Source: Legionella cincinnatiensis
Lineage (GTDB): Bacteria; Pseudomonadota; Gammaproteobacteria; Legionellales; Legionellaceae
DNA: 64,000 nt
NCBI RefSeq assembly: GCF_900452415.1
Contig: NZ_UGNX01000001.1
Coordinates: 3,906,001-3,970,000 of the forward strand
Direction: 5' to 3'
A program made the translations under genes and the position numbers. Below, in pieces: positions 1 to 8,198 of the stretch; the first letter of the stretch is position 1; every line of letters begins with the position of its first letter. The notes under the pieces were generated by a model. It was given only the letters and a program-made list of their open reading frames with translations, ran no database searches and was not told where the DNA came from.

Positions 1-345
1 CTAAGATATTGAGATCTCTATCCAGATTGCTTGAAAAAGATAACAAGTCCTCTCTCCGGTAAACGAAGCCGGCTTTCATATGGGAATATAGGTTGTCACG
101 CTTTAATGTATTCATGGTTATATTATATACAGCCATAGTCAAATTTGCAAAAAATTTTATTAAAATTTCATGTAAGTATTTTTTATTCTGCCGCTCACGC
201 TCTTCTTTAACCATATGCGCCAGGCATACAATATGTCCTTATTGTAATTGCGACACAGCTTGTGGCGTAATTGGGGCACAACCTGTGCACCAATTTTGAA
301 TTCAGGATAAGCTCGTGCAAAAGCGTGGAGTTTATTACTCATGAA
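1..345. other. left-edge region with no supported gene
   Basis: This stretch lies downstream of the integrase and inside the inferred integrative element. One 60-codon frame (160-342, minus) starts 4 nt after the integrase stop, but it has only a weak Shine-Dalgarno sequence and I recognise no family in it. The other frames are short and overlap it. It may be a remnant of a small element gene. Confidence 0.35.
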
Positions 346-1575
346 CTACTTCTGTTGTTGGATCGCTATTAGCGTTGCGGATGGTTGGACACCCATACAC
401 TTTAAAAAATAATCGGTAATTTGTTGCATTGGTTTTCTCAACCGTTCAACGTCCGTCACGATATACCCGGCAGTAATATCACCGTTCATTTTATGATTCA
501 TCAAACGCTTTAAAGCATAAGCGGAGATATCCAGTCCCTCAGCAATGGTAATAAATGTTCGTCTTAAATCATGAACCGTAAAATGAATGCCTGAGAGCTT
601 GGTTACATTAGCCATTTGCTTCCGCGGCTCAATAATATGACCTGCTGCTCCCGTGCCAGGAAAAACATACTCATTAATCCTTTTTTGGCTGCGTGATAAT
701 AGCAACTCATAGAGATAACTAGAAAGAGGTAGAGTGTGTGACTCGTGATTTTTAGTATCAAGGATAGTGAGTGTTTTGGCTTTTAGATCAACTTGATCCC
801 AGCGTAAAGTCGCAGCTTCCTGACGGCGTAATCCCGTTAGTATGATTAACAATAAGTAATCTCGCAAAACCTCACTTTGTAATTGCTGTACGCCAAGATA
901 CCAAGCAGCTAATTCATGGGCTTTAATAAAACTTTGACGACGCTCAACACGATACCAGGCTCTAGTTTGTGATAAACGTTTTACCGGGTTTTCAGTAATC
1001 AATGATTTACCTTGTGAATCTTCATATTGACCAGCCGCAAAATTGAAAAGGGCGCGCAGTAGACGCATGGCTAAATTGGCGTAAGCCTCTCCATGTTCTT
1101 GCCCTAATTTTTTATGATGTTTTGCAACACTATCTTTGGTGATGCCAAGAAGGGGTTTATTAACCCAGCCTGCAAATCCTGTGGCTAATACCTTTTTGTA
1201 ATTATAAAGGGTGTTGTGCTTTAACGATTTACGGACATGGATGTAATCATTGAATACATCGTTTAAGGTGATTTGACGCATTTTTTCAGCACGCTTTTCG
1301 GCAACTGGATCGATTCCTGTCGCAATTTGCCCAAGTAGTTTTTGGGCTTCCTTTCTTGCCATCTCAACTGTCAGTTCAGGATAACGGCCTAAAGTAATTC
1401 GAGACAGTTTATTTTTTATGAGTTTTTCAACAAAAAAAGCCTTAGTTCCACCGGAGGTAACTCGGATACCAAATCCCTTCATTGCGTCATCGTAATATCG
1501 TTTTTGTGCAGTTCTTCCCTGGGTCGTTGAAACAGGCAAAGGTAATTTATCAACGGCCGATTTTGTGATTTTCAT
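346..1575 (-). CDS. P4-type tyrosine integrase
   Basis: Site-specific tyrosine recombinase of 409 residues, the usual length for P4/DUF4102-type integrases that insert into tRNA 3' ends. Residues 1-100 match the N-terminal DUF4102 arm-binding domain (RYYDDAMKGFGIRV, then TLGRYPELT). A core-binding helical domain follows at about 100-205. The catalytic domain carries the full set seen in the family: R250 in TGLRRQE, H335 and R338 in HDLRR, H361 in LMNHK and nucleophile Y371 in AGYIV. The gene reads away from a tRNA-Asn 3' fragment 160 bp upstream, the arrangement of an integrase just inside one end of an integrative element. No frameshift is visible, so it is probably active. Confidence 0.93.
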   Translation of the reverse strand: MKITKSAVDKLPLPVSTTQGRTAQKRYYDDAMKGFGIRVTSGGTKAFFVEKLIKNKLSRITLGRYPELTVEMARKEAQKLLGQIATGIDPVAEKRAEKMRQITLNDVFNDYIHVRKSLKHNTLYNYKKVLATGFAGWVNKPLLGITKDSVAKHHKKLGQEHGEAYANLAMRLLRALFNFAAGQYEDSQGKSLITENPVKRLSQTRAWYRVERRQSFIKAHELAAWYLGVQQLQSEVLRDYLLLIILTGLRRQEAATLRWDQVDLKAKTLTILDTKNHESHTLPLSSYLYELLLSRSQKRINEYVFPGTGAAGHIIEPRKQMANVTKLSGIHFTVHDLRRTFITIAEGLDISAYALKRLMNHKMNGDITAGYIVTDVERLRKPMQQITDYFLKCMGVQPSATLIAIQQQK

Positions 1576-1734
1576 TTTCCCTCTTATTCAAACGTGTCGA
1601 ATACGTGTCGAAGGAATGATTAAAACACAATAAAAGCAATTATGCTATAAAAATAGCCTATATTCCTTATAAACAAAGGGTTGCTAGGATAATTTAAAAG
1701 TTGGTAAAAGTAGTTAAAAGTCGTAATTTTATAA

Positions 1735-1779
1735 CTGTTAATCATTAGGTCACAAGTTCGAGTCTTGTCCGGGGAGCCA
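1735..1779 (+). other. tRNA-Asn 3' fragment, inferred attR site
   Basis: The sequence reproduces a tRNA from the anticodon loop to CCA: CTGTTAATC with anticodon GTT, a variable loop AGGTC, a T arm with stem ACAAG/CTTGT around TTCGAGT, then the acceptor strand CCGGGGA, discriminator G and CCA. No matching 5' half exists upstream, where the acceptor strand TCCCCGG would be needed, so this is not a functional tRNA. Its orientation and the integrase to its left indicate the right-hand attachment site of an element whose body lies left of the window. Confidence 0.8.
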
Positions 1780-1806
1780 ATCCTAGTCTGGATCGTGGCA
1801 AAATTC

Positions 1807-2505
1807 GGCTCTTTCCCATTTACGGGGGCACTCACATTTAACAGCACAGCACCCTAACACGAGTTCTGTAATTTTCAAAGTTACGAAAGCCATAAGCTCT
1901 TCTTTGAATCAACTTCATCTTTCTATGAAAGCCTTCAGTAATCCCATTAGACTTTCTGAAACGCCACATACGCACTATCTCTTCCTTCCATTGACAGAAA
2001 GTCTTTCCAAGAGCTGCCAGGGCTTTAAACGGACTATTTTTTAACTCATCAAGCTTATCTAAAAATAGAGGAATCATTTTTTTACACCAATCTTTATTCA
2101 TGGATTTATGTAGGAGCAATGAATGAAGTTGTTGCTGAAATTGATATATAGCATTTATTGCTGGGTTATCTTCGAGAAAGGCATCACGTTTAAGCATTCG
2201 TTGGGGTGATAATCTATCAGGGCGTGTACGCAGTAAAGCCAAGATGCCTCTGTTATTTTTTATTTGGCCCGATAATTCGCGGTAGGTCATCATACATTGA
2301 TGTTGAAGTAAGCGAATGACATGAAAGCGGTCAGCCACTATTTTGGCATTGGGAAAATGTTTTTTAACAATGGAACGGTACGTACTACTTAAGTCCATAC
2401 ACACTACTTTAACGCGTTCCTTTCCTACCAAAGAAGCAAGATAACTCGAAAGGTCTGTCTCACTTCTTCCTTTAACAATATCAAAAATTTTATGTTTCTT
2501 AAGTA
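1807..2505 (-). mobile_element. truncated ISL3-family insertion sequence
   Basis: The element begins at GGCTCTTT, which resembles ISL3-type terminal repeats, 27 bp beyond the att site. It contains the C-terminal half of a transposase and stops where a REP hairpin begins near 2502. The other end and the N-terminal half of the transposase are missing. The terminal-repeat assignment is from memory of the family and is less certain than the transposase call. Confidence 0.65.
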
Positions 2506-2527
2506 CGCGTAGCCTGGTTGCTTGCAA
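1838..2527 (-). pseudogene. ISL3-family transposase, C-terminal half only
   Basis: About 229 residues remain of a protein that is normally about 400. The frame holds the ISL3 DDE core: VCMDLSSTYRS with a catalytic Asp, then NAKIVADRFHVIRL, and the C-terminal SNGITEGFHRKMKLI and AYGFRNFENYR blocks with the final Glu. The zinc-finger and helix-turn-helix N-terminus is absent. The apparent start codon lies inside a REP sequence, so the first residues are not transposase sequence. It can be assumed inactive. Confidence 0.85.
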
Positions 2528-2737
2528 CCAGGATTTATCAGAGGCGGCAAAGATTATCAGGCTTTTGTAATAATAAAGATGCTAGTTTATTTGTTGCAAG
2601 CTCACAAGGAAGAGCAAAAACCTCAGGGTCAATTACAGATGAGACAAAACTCGGGGCGGTACGTATTTTTTTACGCTGGCATTAAAAGATCGAAAATCAG
2701 TGAAATCCTGGTTGCGAGCAACCAGGCTACGCGTGCT
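2502..2737. repeat. inverted pair of REP-like palindromes
   Basis: Two near-identical palindromic units face each other. The left unit at 2502-2536 contains CCTGGTTGCTTGCAACCAGG. The right unit at 2703-2737 contains CCTGGTTGCGAGCAACCAGG. Together they form an inverted repeat of about 35 bp with two mismatches around about 166 bp of unrelated sequence. This could be a BIME-like REP doublet or a small MITE. Its left edge is where the ISL3 remnant is cut. Confidence 0.75.
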
Positions 2738-2892
2738 AAACTGATTTTCTGAATACACCCTGTCAGGCCTAGTGCTCCGGAATTTGCGCCCTGACCCAAA
2801 AATTTATTTCTTTCCGGAGGTTCTTTGGTATACCTAAAATAAAATATTTGTTTTTATGGCACCATCAAATAATGCGCACAGACTCAGCATTT

Positions 2893-4638
2893 TTAATGAG
2901 CAGTAACAACAGGCATTAATTTAATCAAATCTCCTAGTTGACCTTCGTAAAACATATTTCCTGAATAATAAGGTTGAATCATCGTACCTTGGGTCATTGC
3001 CGGCAATAGAGGTGAACGAGCAATTTCTTCACCAGTTAAAGCATTTCTCCACACGGCATAATCATTGTGATTATTACCTGGAATTTCCCCGTCAGGGATA
3101 TCTGTACCTACGACGACACGAGTTGATTTGGGATTGATGAGTGCTGTGAACTCGGTCGTTCGCTGATCCGCTTTCCAAACAACTTGTAATCCGCTATCAG
3201 AAATACGGATGGCTGCAATTTTTCCTGGTAATGCATCGCTTGCATATATCAAATTGGTTTCTGAATCACCGGAAACCGACATAGGTGCCCAGCTGATTGC
3301 CGGAGAAAATACAGTGGCAATCAAAGTAGGAATAGGATCACCCAAAAATGGCTGAATAGAAAATTGATGCGCGGCATTCTTTTGATTAATACTAATAACG
3401 CTGAGTGCAGTAGTAGCTGGAAGCGTATTGGTTTGTGCCACCACCCAATCATTCACTACGACAAATGAGGTACAAAGTGTTTGGCCTGTTAATGTGATAG
3501 TTCCCGGATTCCAAGTGTGATCAGGTATGAAAATACCGTCCTGAACTATATAGCGAATAGCGGTTGTGGCCTCGAGTAAATACACATAATTTTTACCATT
3601 GTACTGAGTGACAGTGGGCCTTGCGCCTACTGGGTTTGGTAACGTAATTTGATGAATCCAGTGCATAGTTTTTGGATTCACGGAAACAAGAATAGAAGGA
3701 GGAACATCCGTAGGATCAGGGCAATCCAATAATGCATCTGGGCCTTGAATAGTACATCCCGCCTGACGATACACTGATTTCATTACAATAGTCCCATCCG
3801 CGGTCGCATTGAAACCATTGAATGAAGTGTTTTCAGGAAGTCCTTCTCCAGTTGGAAGTACCAGGGTTGAAATAACCTTACCAGTTGCTGGATCAAGTTT
3901 TGCCAGCCGGTAACCATAACTCACGTAAAGATATCCATCCTCTAAAATACCCAGAGAACCAGGATAATCCCATTCACCATTTGCATGAGTATCAATGAGT
4001 TGAGTATGCCAAATATGCTCGAGAGTAACGGGATTTATTTGGGCTACATAAGCGCCAATAGAGAATGGAACATCACCGTAACCTCCGCCATAAATATAAG
4101 CCAGATTCTCATTAAGGTAAGACATATTATATCCAGATGGATATCTGTTAGGAGACTTTATAGTGTTAATGGTATTTCCTCCATTCATTGAACCGGAGAA
4201 GATGGCTTCAGGAAACACATGCGAACGTCCGGAGTTATAATGCTCAAACGCTTGTAAAGAGGGATACCAGGGCGCATTTGTGTTATTAGTTTTAGTAATA
4301 GTAATACTTGCTGCAGATGTATTACTGACAGTGAACAGACAATACCCATTGTTTATCAGAGTACAACCGGTCAGCTTATAACCTGGGGTATTAATTTTTA
4401 TGCCAGCGGCAGCGTAAGTATGATTCGGTATAGTGCTTAATATGCTTAAATTTAAATTACCAACACTATAATCTTGACAAGATAGAGGTCCTTTTCCATT
4501 AAGACAAAGTGTGAGTGATAAAGTTCCGGGTGCACCTCCAGTCGCTTTTATATTAAACAATAAGCCGCCGCTGTATGCTAATTTTGCCTGACTCATTAAT
4601 AATAAGATGAATAAGCTAAAAAGATAGTGAGGTTTCAT
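2893..4638 (-). CDS. secreted beta-propeller-like hypothetical protein
   Basis: Protein of 581 residues with a clear Sec signal peptide (KPHYLFSLFILLLMSQAKLAYS). Residues about 25-110 are a small Cys-containing domain (SLTLCLNGKGPLSC, then CTLINNGYCLF). From about 140 onward the repeats resemble a PQQ/YVTN-type propeller: TLEHIWHTQLIDT, KLDPATGKVIST, SVNPKTMHWIHQ, AVWRNALTGEEI. Such proteins are usually periplasmic or secreted, and no catalytic motif is visible. The start at 4638 has an AAAGGA ribosome site 9 nt upstream. The gene is monocistronic, with mobile-element debris on both sides. Function unknown. Confidence 0.8.
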   Translation of the reverse strand: MKPHYLFSLFILLLMSQAKLAYSGGLLFNIKATGGAPGTLSLTLCLNGKGPLSCQDYSVGNLNLSILSTIPNHTYAAAGIKINTPGYKLTGCTLINNGYCLFTVSNTSAASITITKTNNTNAPWYPSLQAFEHYNSGRSHVFPEAIFSGSMNGGNTINTIKSPNRYPSGYNMSYLNENLAYIYGGGYGDVPFSIGAYVAQINPVTLEHIWHTQLIDTHANGEWDYPGSLGILEDGYLYVSYGYRLAKLDPATGKVISTLVLPTGEGLPENTSFNGFNATADGTIVMKSVYRQAGCTIQGPDALLDCPDPTDVPPSILVSVNPKTMHWIHQITLPNPVGARPTVTQYNGKNYVYLLEATTAIRYIVQDGIFIPDHTWNPGTITLTGQTLCTSFVVVNDWVVAQTNTLPATTALSVISINQKNAAHQFSIQPFLGDPIPTLIATVFSPAISWAPMSVSGDSETNLIYASDALPGKIAAIRISDSGLQVVWKADQRTTEFTALINPKSTRVVVGTDIPDGEIPGNNHNDYAVWRNALTGEEIARSPLLPAMTQGTMIQPYYSGNMFYEGQLGDLIKLMPVVTAH

Positions 4639-4920
4639 GTAAAAGTTCGTCCTTTGAGTGATGTTTCTTTACGGTCCGTGTCACAGGTACTTGCTTTTTT
4701 AAATAATCATTGAGTATATGATCGCCAAAAATCATATAATGTCCTAATGAGTGATAGTTCCTGTTTGTATTGTTGATATTAGCACTGGATTTAAGTAGAT
4801 CATAATAACAAATTTACCCGAATATTGCCATTTGAGTTCCGACTCTGACCATTCTAGGAACTGGTGAAATAAGTGTAACTGATTTACCATGAGTGAATTT
4901 GGTTTAACCCAAGAAGAAAC
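4639..4920. other. intergenic region with no recognised feature
   Basis: AT-rich sequence between the secreted protein and the first REP hairpin. It presumably holds the promoter of the leftward secreted protein. I see no strong terminator, tRNA or open frame. Confidence 0.4.
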
Positions 4921-4921
4921 G

Positions 4922-4945
4922 TAGGCTGGGCTGTTAAGCCCAGCA
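4922..4945 (+). repeat. REP hairpin next to RAYT pseudogene
   Basis: The palindrome GCTGGGCTGTTAAGCCCAGC at 4925-4944 forms an 8-bp perfect stem with a GTTA loop and carries a GTAG-type flank. It sits 9 bp beyond the stop of the RAYT pseudogene, the usual position of the REP sequences that RAYT enzymes process. A second copy is at 7104-7127 and a related inverted unit at 5529-5553. Confidence 0.8.
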
Positions 4946-4953
4946 TATCTTAT

Positions 4954-5445
4954 CTACTCTCCAAACCTGGATTTATTGAAAGAATCACCACAAGTCCACT
5001 GAGCGCTCAAAATTCCTTCACGAATAAAGCGGTGGATACTTGAGTAAGGCCAATCTGAAGGATTTTTGACATAGCCATGTTTCACTGGATTAAAATGAAT
5101 ATAATTGATGTGATGCTCATAGTCGAATATATCGCATATTATATGCCCCCAAAACGTGCGTTGCCAAATACCTCGTTCATGTTTTCTTTGTCGGGAGGGT
5201 GATATTGTTTCATAAACTCAATTTGTCTGAAAAAATTTGCTTTTATTAAGCTTAACCGTTTTGAATAATCACTATCATTAGGCATTAAGGTCATTATCAT
5301 AGGTGCATGGTCTGGCAGAGAAAGGATGTCGATGCTGGACTTTTCTAACAGTGAATCTTAAATCATCGATACAATCTATGAGTCAATTGCTTTGCCTATT
5401 TTGCAAATTTAAGGTGAAGAAATAGGGAGCGCCTGGCACCAATGT
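4954..5445 (-). pseudogene. REP-associated tyrosine transposase (RAYT), disrupted
   Basis: Reading the minus strand in successive frames recovers most of a Y1/IS200-like RAYT: VPGAPYFFTLNLQNRQSN, a stop, DDLRFTVRKVQHRH, then SLPDHAPMIMTLMPNDSDYS and RLSLIKANFFRQIEF, a frameshift, RGIWQRTFWGHII, and HHINYIHFNPVKHG with DWPYSSIHRFIREGIL and a final FGE. The HFNP(V/K)KHG region and the catalytic HINYI(H)F area are typical of the family. At least one stop and one or two frameshifts break it. It is too broken for normal ORF calling but flanked by REP hairpins, so it is a recent decay product. Confidence 0.85.
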
Positions 5446-5528
5446 TCTTTGGTATCACACAGAGTTGGACTTTCTTAATATTCCATTTCGGTATTTATAA
5501 CCAACTCTTGATCATGTTCAATAAGATT

Positions 5529-5553
5529 TCTGGGCTTATCAGTCCAGCCTACA
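5529..5553 (-). repeat. REP hairpin, inverted copy
   Basis: TGGGCTTATCAGTCCAGCC, followed by TAC, is the reverse complement of a GTAGGCTGGACTGATAAGCCCA unit with one stem mismatch. It lies on the N-terminal side of the RAYT pseudogene, opposite in orientation to the copy at 4922-4945, so the dead transposase gene is bracketed by inverted REPs. Confidence 0.65.
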
Positions 5554-5762
5554 CTGATTTGATTTTTTAGCGAGCATAACCCGTATTACGCTTCCTAGAC
5601 TTTTGTGATGGCAATAAAAAAGGCAGAACTATATTCACGCCATTTGAAAAATGTGTGATGAATTTCGTGGTAATATGGATGCTCCTCAGTATAAAGATAA
5701 CGTAATATACTTCAGCAAGCCTGACTATCTGCAAAAAAATAAAAGTAGGATTTTACACTGAT

Positions 5763-5960
5763 ATGAGCAGTACTCTTTTTAAGTCCGTTTCATTAGTATC
5801 ATTAATGACTTTAGTCTCGCGTATTTTAGATTTTGCACGTGATCTTATCGCTGCGCAGATATTTGGAGTACATGCTAGCGTAGATGCCTTTTACATTGCA
5901 TTTTAAATCCCTAATTTTATGCGGAATTTATTTGCCCTTGCTTATCCATTAACAGGTTAA
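5763..5960 (+). pseudogene. murJ: murJ (mviN) 5' fragment
   Basis: The frame from ATG 5763 gives SLVSLMTLVSRILDFARDLI, then AAQIFGVHASVDAFYIAF, an in-frame TAA at 5904, then IPNFMRNLFAL before a second stop at 5958. This matches the N-terminus of the lipid II flippase MurJ (SLMTLLSR-x-LGFVRD, DAFFVAF-K-IPNF). The TAA replaces the conserved Lys codon. The remaining 450 or so residues are absent. MurJ is essential, so an intact copy must exist elsewhere. Confidence 0.85.
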
Positions 5961-6075
5961 AAAAGCATTGAAAAACTGGAATTATTATTATTATTATCAA
6001 TCAATTTGAATTATTTTTAATCTAATATACACTTATGTTAACAATTTAATTCATAGTCCTCTAAAGGAGATAAGA

Positions 6076-6999
6076 ATGAAGCATAAGATAGAACATATTG
6101 CCAATGGTCAATTATTAGAGGCAATTCAAACAACACCAAAGGGCACAACGGAGCTTGAGTTAGGTGGTCTAGGCCTTGGGTCTGATCACAGTTCAACCTG
6201 GGGCTCAGTTAGTGGTCATATTTATACTACAAGCGAGTTGAAAACAGGTTTCGCGGCAATACCCTCCTCCGTACGTTCTCTCGATCTCAGATCAAACAAT
6301 TTTTTTATGAAAAAAGAAAAGCATGTATTTGCAGCAATTTCTGCGATCCCTAACACAGTAACCTCCTTAAATTTTTCTACAAACTATCTTGGCATGCTAG
6401 GACAATTCAATTTAGCACAATTAATCGCATCCCTTCCCGAAGGAATTAATTCACTTAATTTAACTAATAATAATCTTGGAAATTTAAGTGGCGACAGCTT
6501 AGCCACGGCTTTTCCTATTGTTAACCCTGCTGTGCGATATCTTGATTTATCCGAAAATTTTATTTTTGCTAATAAATCACCTGAACAGGCTGCAGAGATA
6601 TGTAAAAGTTTACCACCAACCCTTACTGCCCTTAATTTAAGTAAAAACAATCTTAACCAAATAAAATTAGAAACTTGGCATGAACTTGCGAATACGATTC
6701 CCCATGTGGAAACCCTCTATCTAAGCCAAAAAGAACTGGATGCCATGACAACTGAGCAGCTTAGTGGTTTGAAATCAGCATTTCCCTCCCTGAAAGAGCT
6801 CATTTTGACTGATGAGAAAGGCAAGTTGGTGGATGGCAATGATCTAAGAGTGAGAGCCAATTTAGCCATTAAATATGGATTTAGTGCCCAACCACCGTCA
6901 CTGAAAGAAATAGGAGCGGCTTTCTTTCGCAAAACAGGGGTTAATGTGGATGAGCAACCCATACCAAACGAATTAAAAGATTTCATCAAAAAACCCTAA
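6076..6999 (+). CDS. leucine-rich repeat protein, possible effector
   Basis: Protein of 307 residues built of leucine-rich repeats from about 45 to 235. Repeated units include VRSLDLRSNNFF, VTSLNFSTNYLG, INSLNLTNNNLG, VRYLDLSENFIF, LTALNLSKNNLN and VETLYLSQKELD, spaced about 27-35 residues. This is the RI-type LxxLxLxxNxL consensus. There is no signal peptide or membrane segment, which suits a cytosolic or Dot/Icm-translocated protein that binds a host partner. The start is supported by AAGGAGA 7 nt upstream. It lies among pseudogenes and repeats with no operon partner. Translocation is inferred only. Confidence 0.8.
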   Translation: MKHKIEHIANGQLLEAIQTTPKGTTELELGGLGLGSDHSSTWGSVSGHIYTTSELKTGFAAIPSSVRSLDLRSNNFFMKKEKHVFAAISAIPNTVTSLNFSTNYLGMLGQFNLAQLIASLPEGINSLNLTNNNLGNLSGDSLATAFPIVNPAVRYLDLSENFIFANKSPEQAAEICKSLPPTLTALNLSKNNLNQIKLETWHELANTIPHVETLYLSQKELDAMTTEQLSGLKSAFPSLKELILTDEKGKLVDGNDLRVRANLAIKYGFSAQPPSLKEIGAAFFRKTGVNVDEQPIPNELKDFIKKP

Positions 7000-7008
7000 C
7001 TTAGAGAT

Positions 7009-7035
7009 AAGAGCAACTTTTCCAAGGTTGCTCTT
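7009..7035 (+). terminator. hairpin after the LRR gene
   Basis: AAGAGCAAC and GTTGCTCTT form a perfect 9-bp stem 10 nt after the LRR stop codon. No T-run follows, so it may be a weak or factor-assisted terminator or an mRNA 3' stabiliser. Confidence 0.5.
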
Positions 7036-7103
7036 CACCCACGACATCTATATCTTTGTCTATAATGGTAATAAATGCAACGAACTGTCAATATAAAGCA
7101 AGC

Positions 7104-7180
7104 GCAGGCTGGGCTGTTAAGCCCAGCATATCTTATCTGCTCCCCAAACCTGGATTTATTGCAAGATCACTACAAGCCAA
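7104..7180 (+). repeat. second copy of REP plus RAYT 3' end
   Basis: About 75 bp nearly identical to 4921-4996: the same GCTGGGCTGTTAAGCCCAGC hairpin followed by the region that encodes the last residues of the RAYT protein. The similarity stops abruptly near 7180, where a GNAT fragment starts. It is the scar of a second RAYT/REP unit. Confidence 0.75.
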
Positions 7181-7189
7181 AAATAATCG

Positions 7190-7357
7190 ATCTTAATGAG
7201 ATCGTTGCGTTTACCTTTCCTAATAATCATCGCTCGAGAAGAGTTATGGAAAGTATCCGGAATGGTTCATGATGTTAATGGCTCTTTTGCTCATCCTCAA
7301 CTTCCAATAGAGCATCATTTATCAAAACAAGTACTCTATCGAATTAAAAATTCGTAA
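7190..7357 (+). pseudogene. GNAT acetyltransferase C-terminal fragment, frameshifted
   Basis: One frame reads TFPNNHRSRRVMES. After a +1 shift the next reads KVSGMVHDVNGSFAHPQLP, then HHLSKQVLYRIKNS and a stop. Joined, these match the C-terminal acetyl-CoA-binding and product region of RimJ/RimL-type GNAT enzymes (N-x-x-SRRVMEK-x-GM, then HP and HVLYR-I). The upstream 100 or more residues are missing and replaced by RAYT/REP sequence. Confidence 0.75.
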
Positions 7358-7701
7358 TTGAATTTTTTACCTATCTCCATTGAATTTATTTTTATTTGTA
7401 GCATGACAACGATAAGTACACCGATATAGGCGGACTTTTCTGCTGCAACTTTTATTGCTCACACCTAATATAAATGCCCCATACGCACCGTTACAGCTTG
7501 TGCAATAGAAAAAATTACAGACATCAATGTTCCAAGCAAGTTGGTCCCTCCCCATTTCCAGGAGCAAATAATTATATATTACTGTTGGATTTAAATGGCT
7601 GGATTAAGGTATATTCTCTACTTACTTAGCGCATATCAAAATTTTTTTATGCAAACTGAGTAATTTATGGAAATATTTTTTAAAATTTTCAAAGGAAAAT
7701 C
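7358..7701. other. intergenic region; doubtful Cys-rich frame
   Basis: About 340 bp with no confident gene. A minus-strand frame at 7367-7567 could encode 66 residues with eight Cys (CNFFYCTSCNG, SCSRKVRLYRCTYRC), but it needs a TTG start or a shorter ATG start and has no ribosome site that I can support. The right part should hold the promoter of the DUF4949 gene. Confidence 0.3.
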
Positions 7702-8115
7702 ATGAAATTACAAATTATGAATGCACTTCTATTCTTATCACTATCTCAATTCAGCTTTGCTGCAGCCTCCGAGAAACCCAATAGTTGTCCGTCAGTATCT
7801 GGATTACAAGCCGTAGGTGTTTCTGAGGTCATAAAAGAAAATGGCTTTTGGTATGGAGCCGTAAGATCCAACAGTTACGATACTAATGATCAATGGACTT
7901 TTGTTATCGGAGCTTTCAGAGCAACTAATGAAAATAATGCAAAACAACAAGCATTGCGTGCTGTAGATTCTTTAATCTTTGACAAAGGTCCAATGGCTAT
8001 TAATATTGAAGGCCAAGACAGTTGGGTATGTCTCTACAAAGACAGCTCAGGACACTCTGCTGCTACCATTACACCGGCTATGTCTTATTTACATTCCTGG
8101 ATAGCTCATCATTAA
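7702..8115 (+). CDS. secreted DUF4949 (Hbp-like) protein
   Basis: Protein of 137 residues with a signal peptide (MKLQIMNALLFLSLSQFSFA) and two Cys, one near the mature N-terminus (SCPSVSGL) and one in WVCLY. WYGAVRSNSYDTNDQWTFVI and CPSVSGLQAVGVS match my recollection of the Legionella DUF4949 family, whose L. pneumophila member Hbp is described as hemin-binding. A periplasmic or secreted role is likely; hemin binding here is by analogy. The start has AAAGGAA 6 nt upstream. Monocistronic. Confidence 0.75.
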   Translation: MKLQIMNALLFLSLSQFSFAAASEKPNSCPSVSGLQAVGVSEVIKENGFWYGAVRSNSYDTNDQWTFVIGAFRATNENNAKQQALRAVDSLIFDKGPMAINIEGQDSWVCLYKDSSGHSAATITPAMSYLHSWIAHH

Positions 8116-8198
8116 ATTTTAACGCTAATCTTATTATGCGAGCATTATTTAATAATACTCGCGTAAATTCGCCAGCTACTTTTTAAAGGTGCTAATGT

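Noticed and set aside
1620..1847. 75-codon minus-strand frame containing SPDKTRTCDL
   Set aside because: This peptide is the well-known reverse translation of a tRNA 3' end; it reads through the att site and is not a gene.
2522..2752. 76-codon plus-strand frame
   Set aside because: It lies entirely in and between the two REP palindromes and resembles no protein.
7075..7272. 65-codon frame joining SPAYLICSPNLDL to TFPNNHRSRRVM
   Set aside because: It is a chance fusion of a REP/RAYT scar and a GNAT fragment, with a stop at the frameshift.
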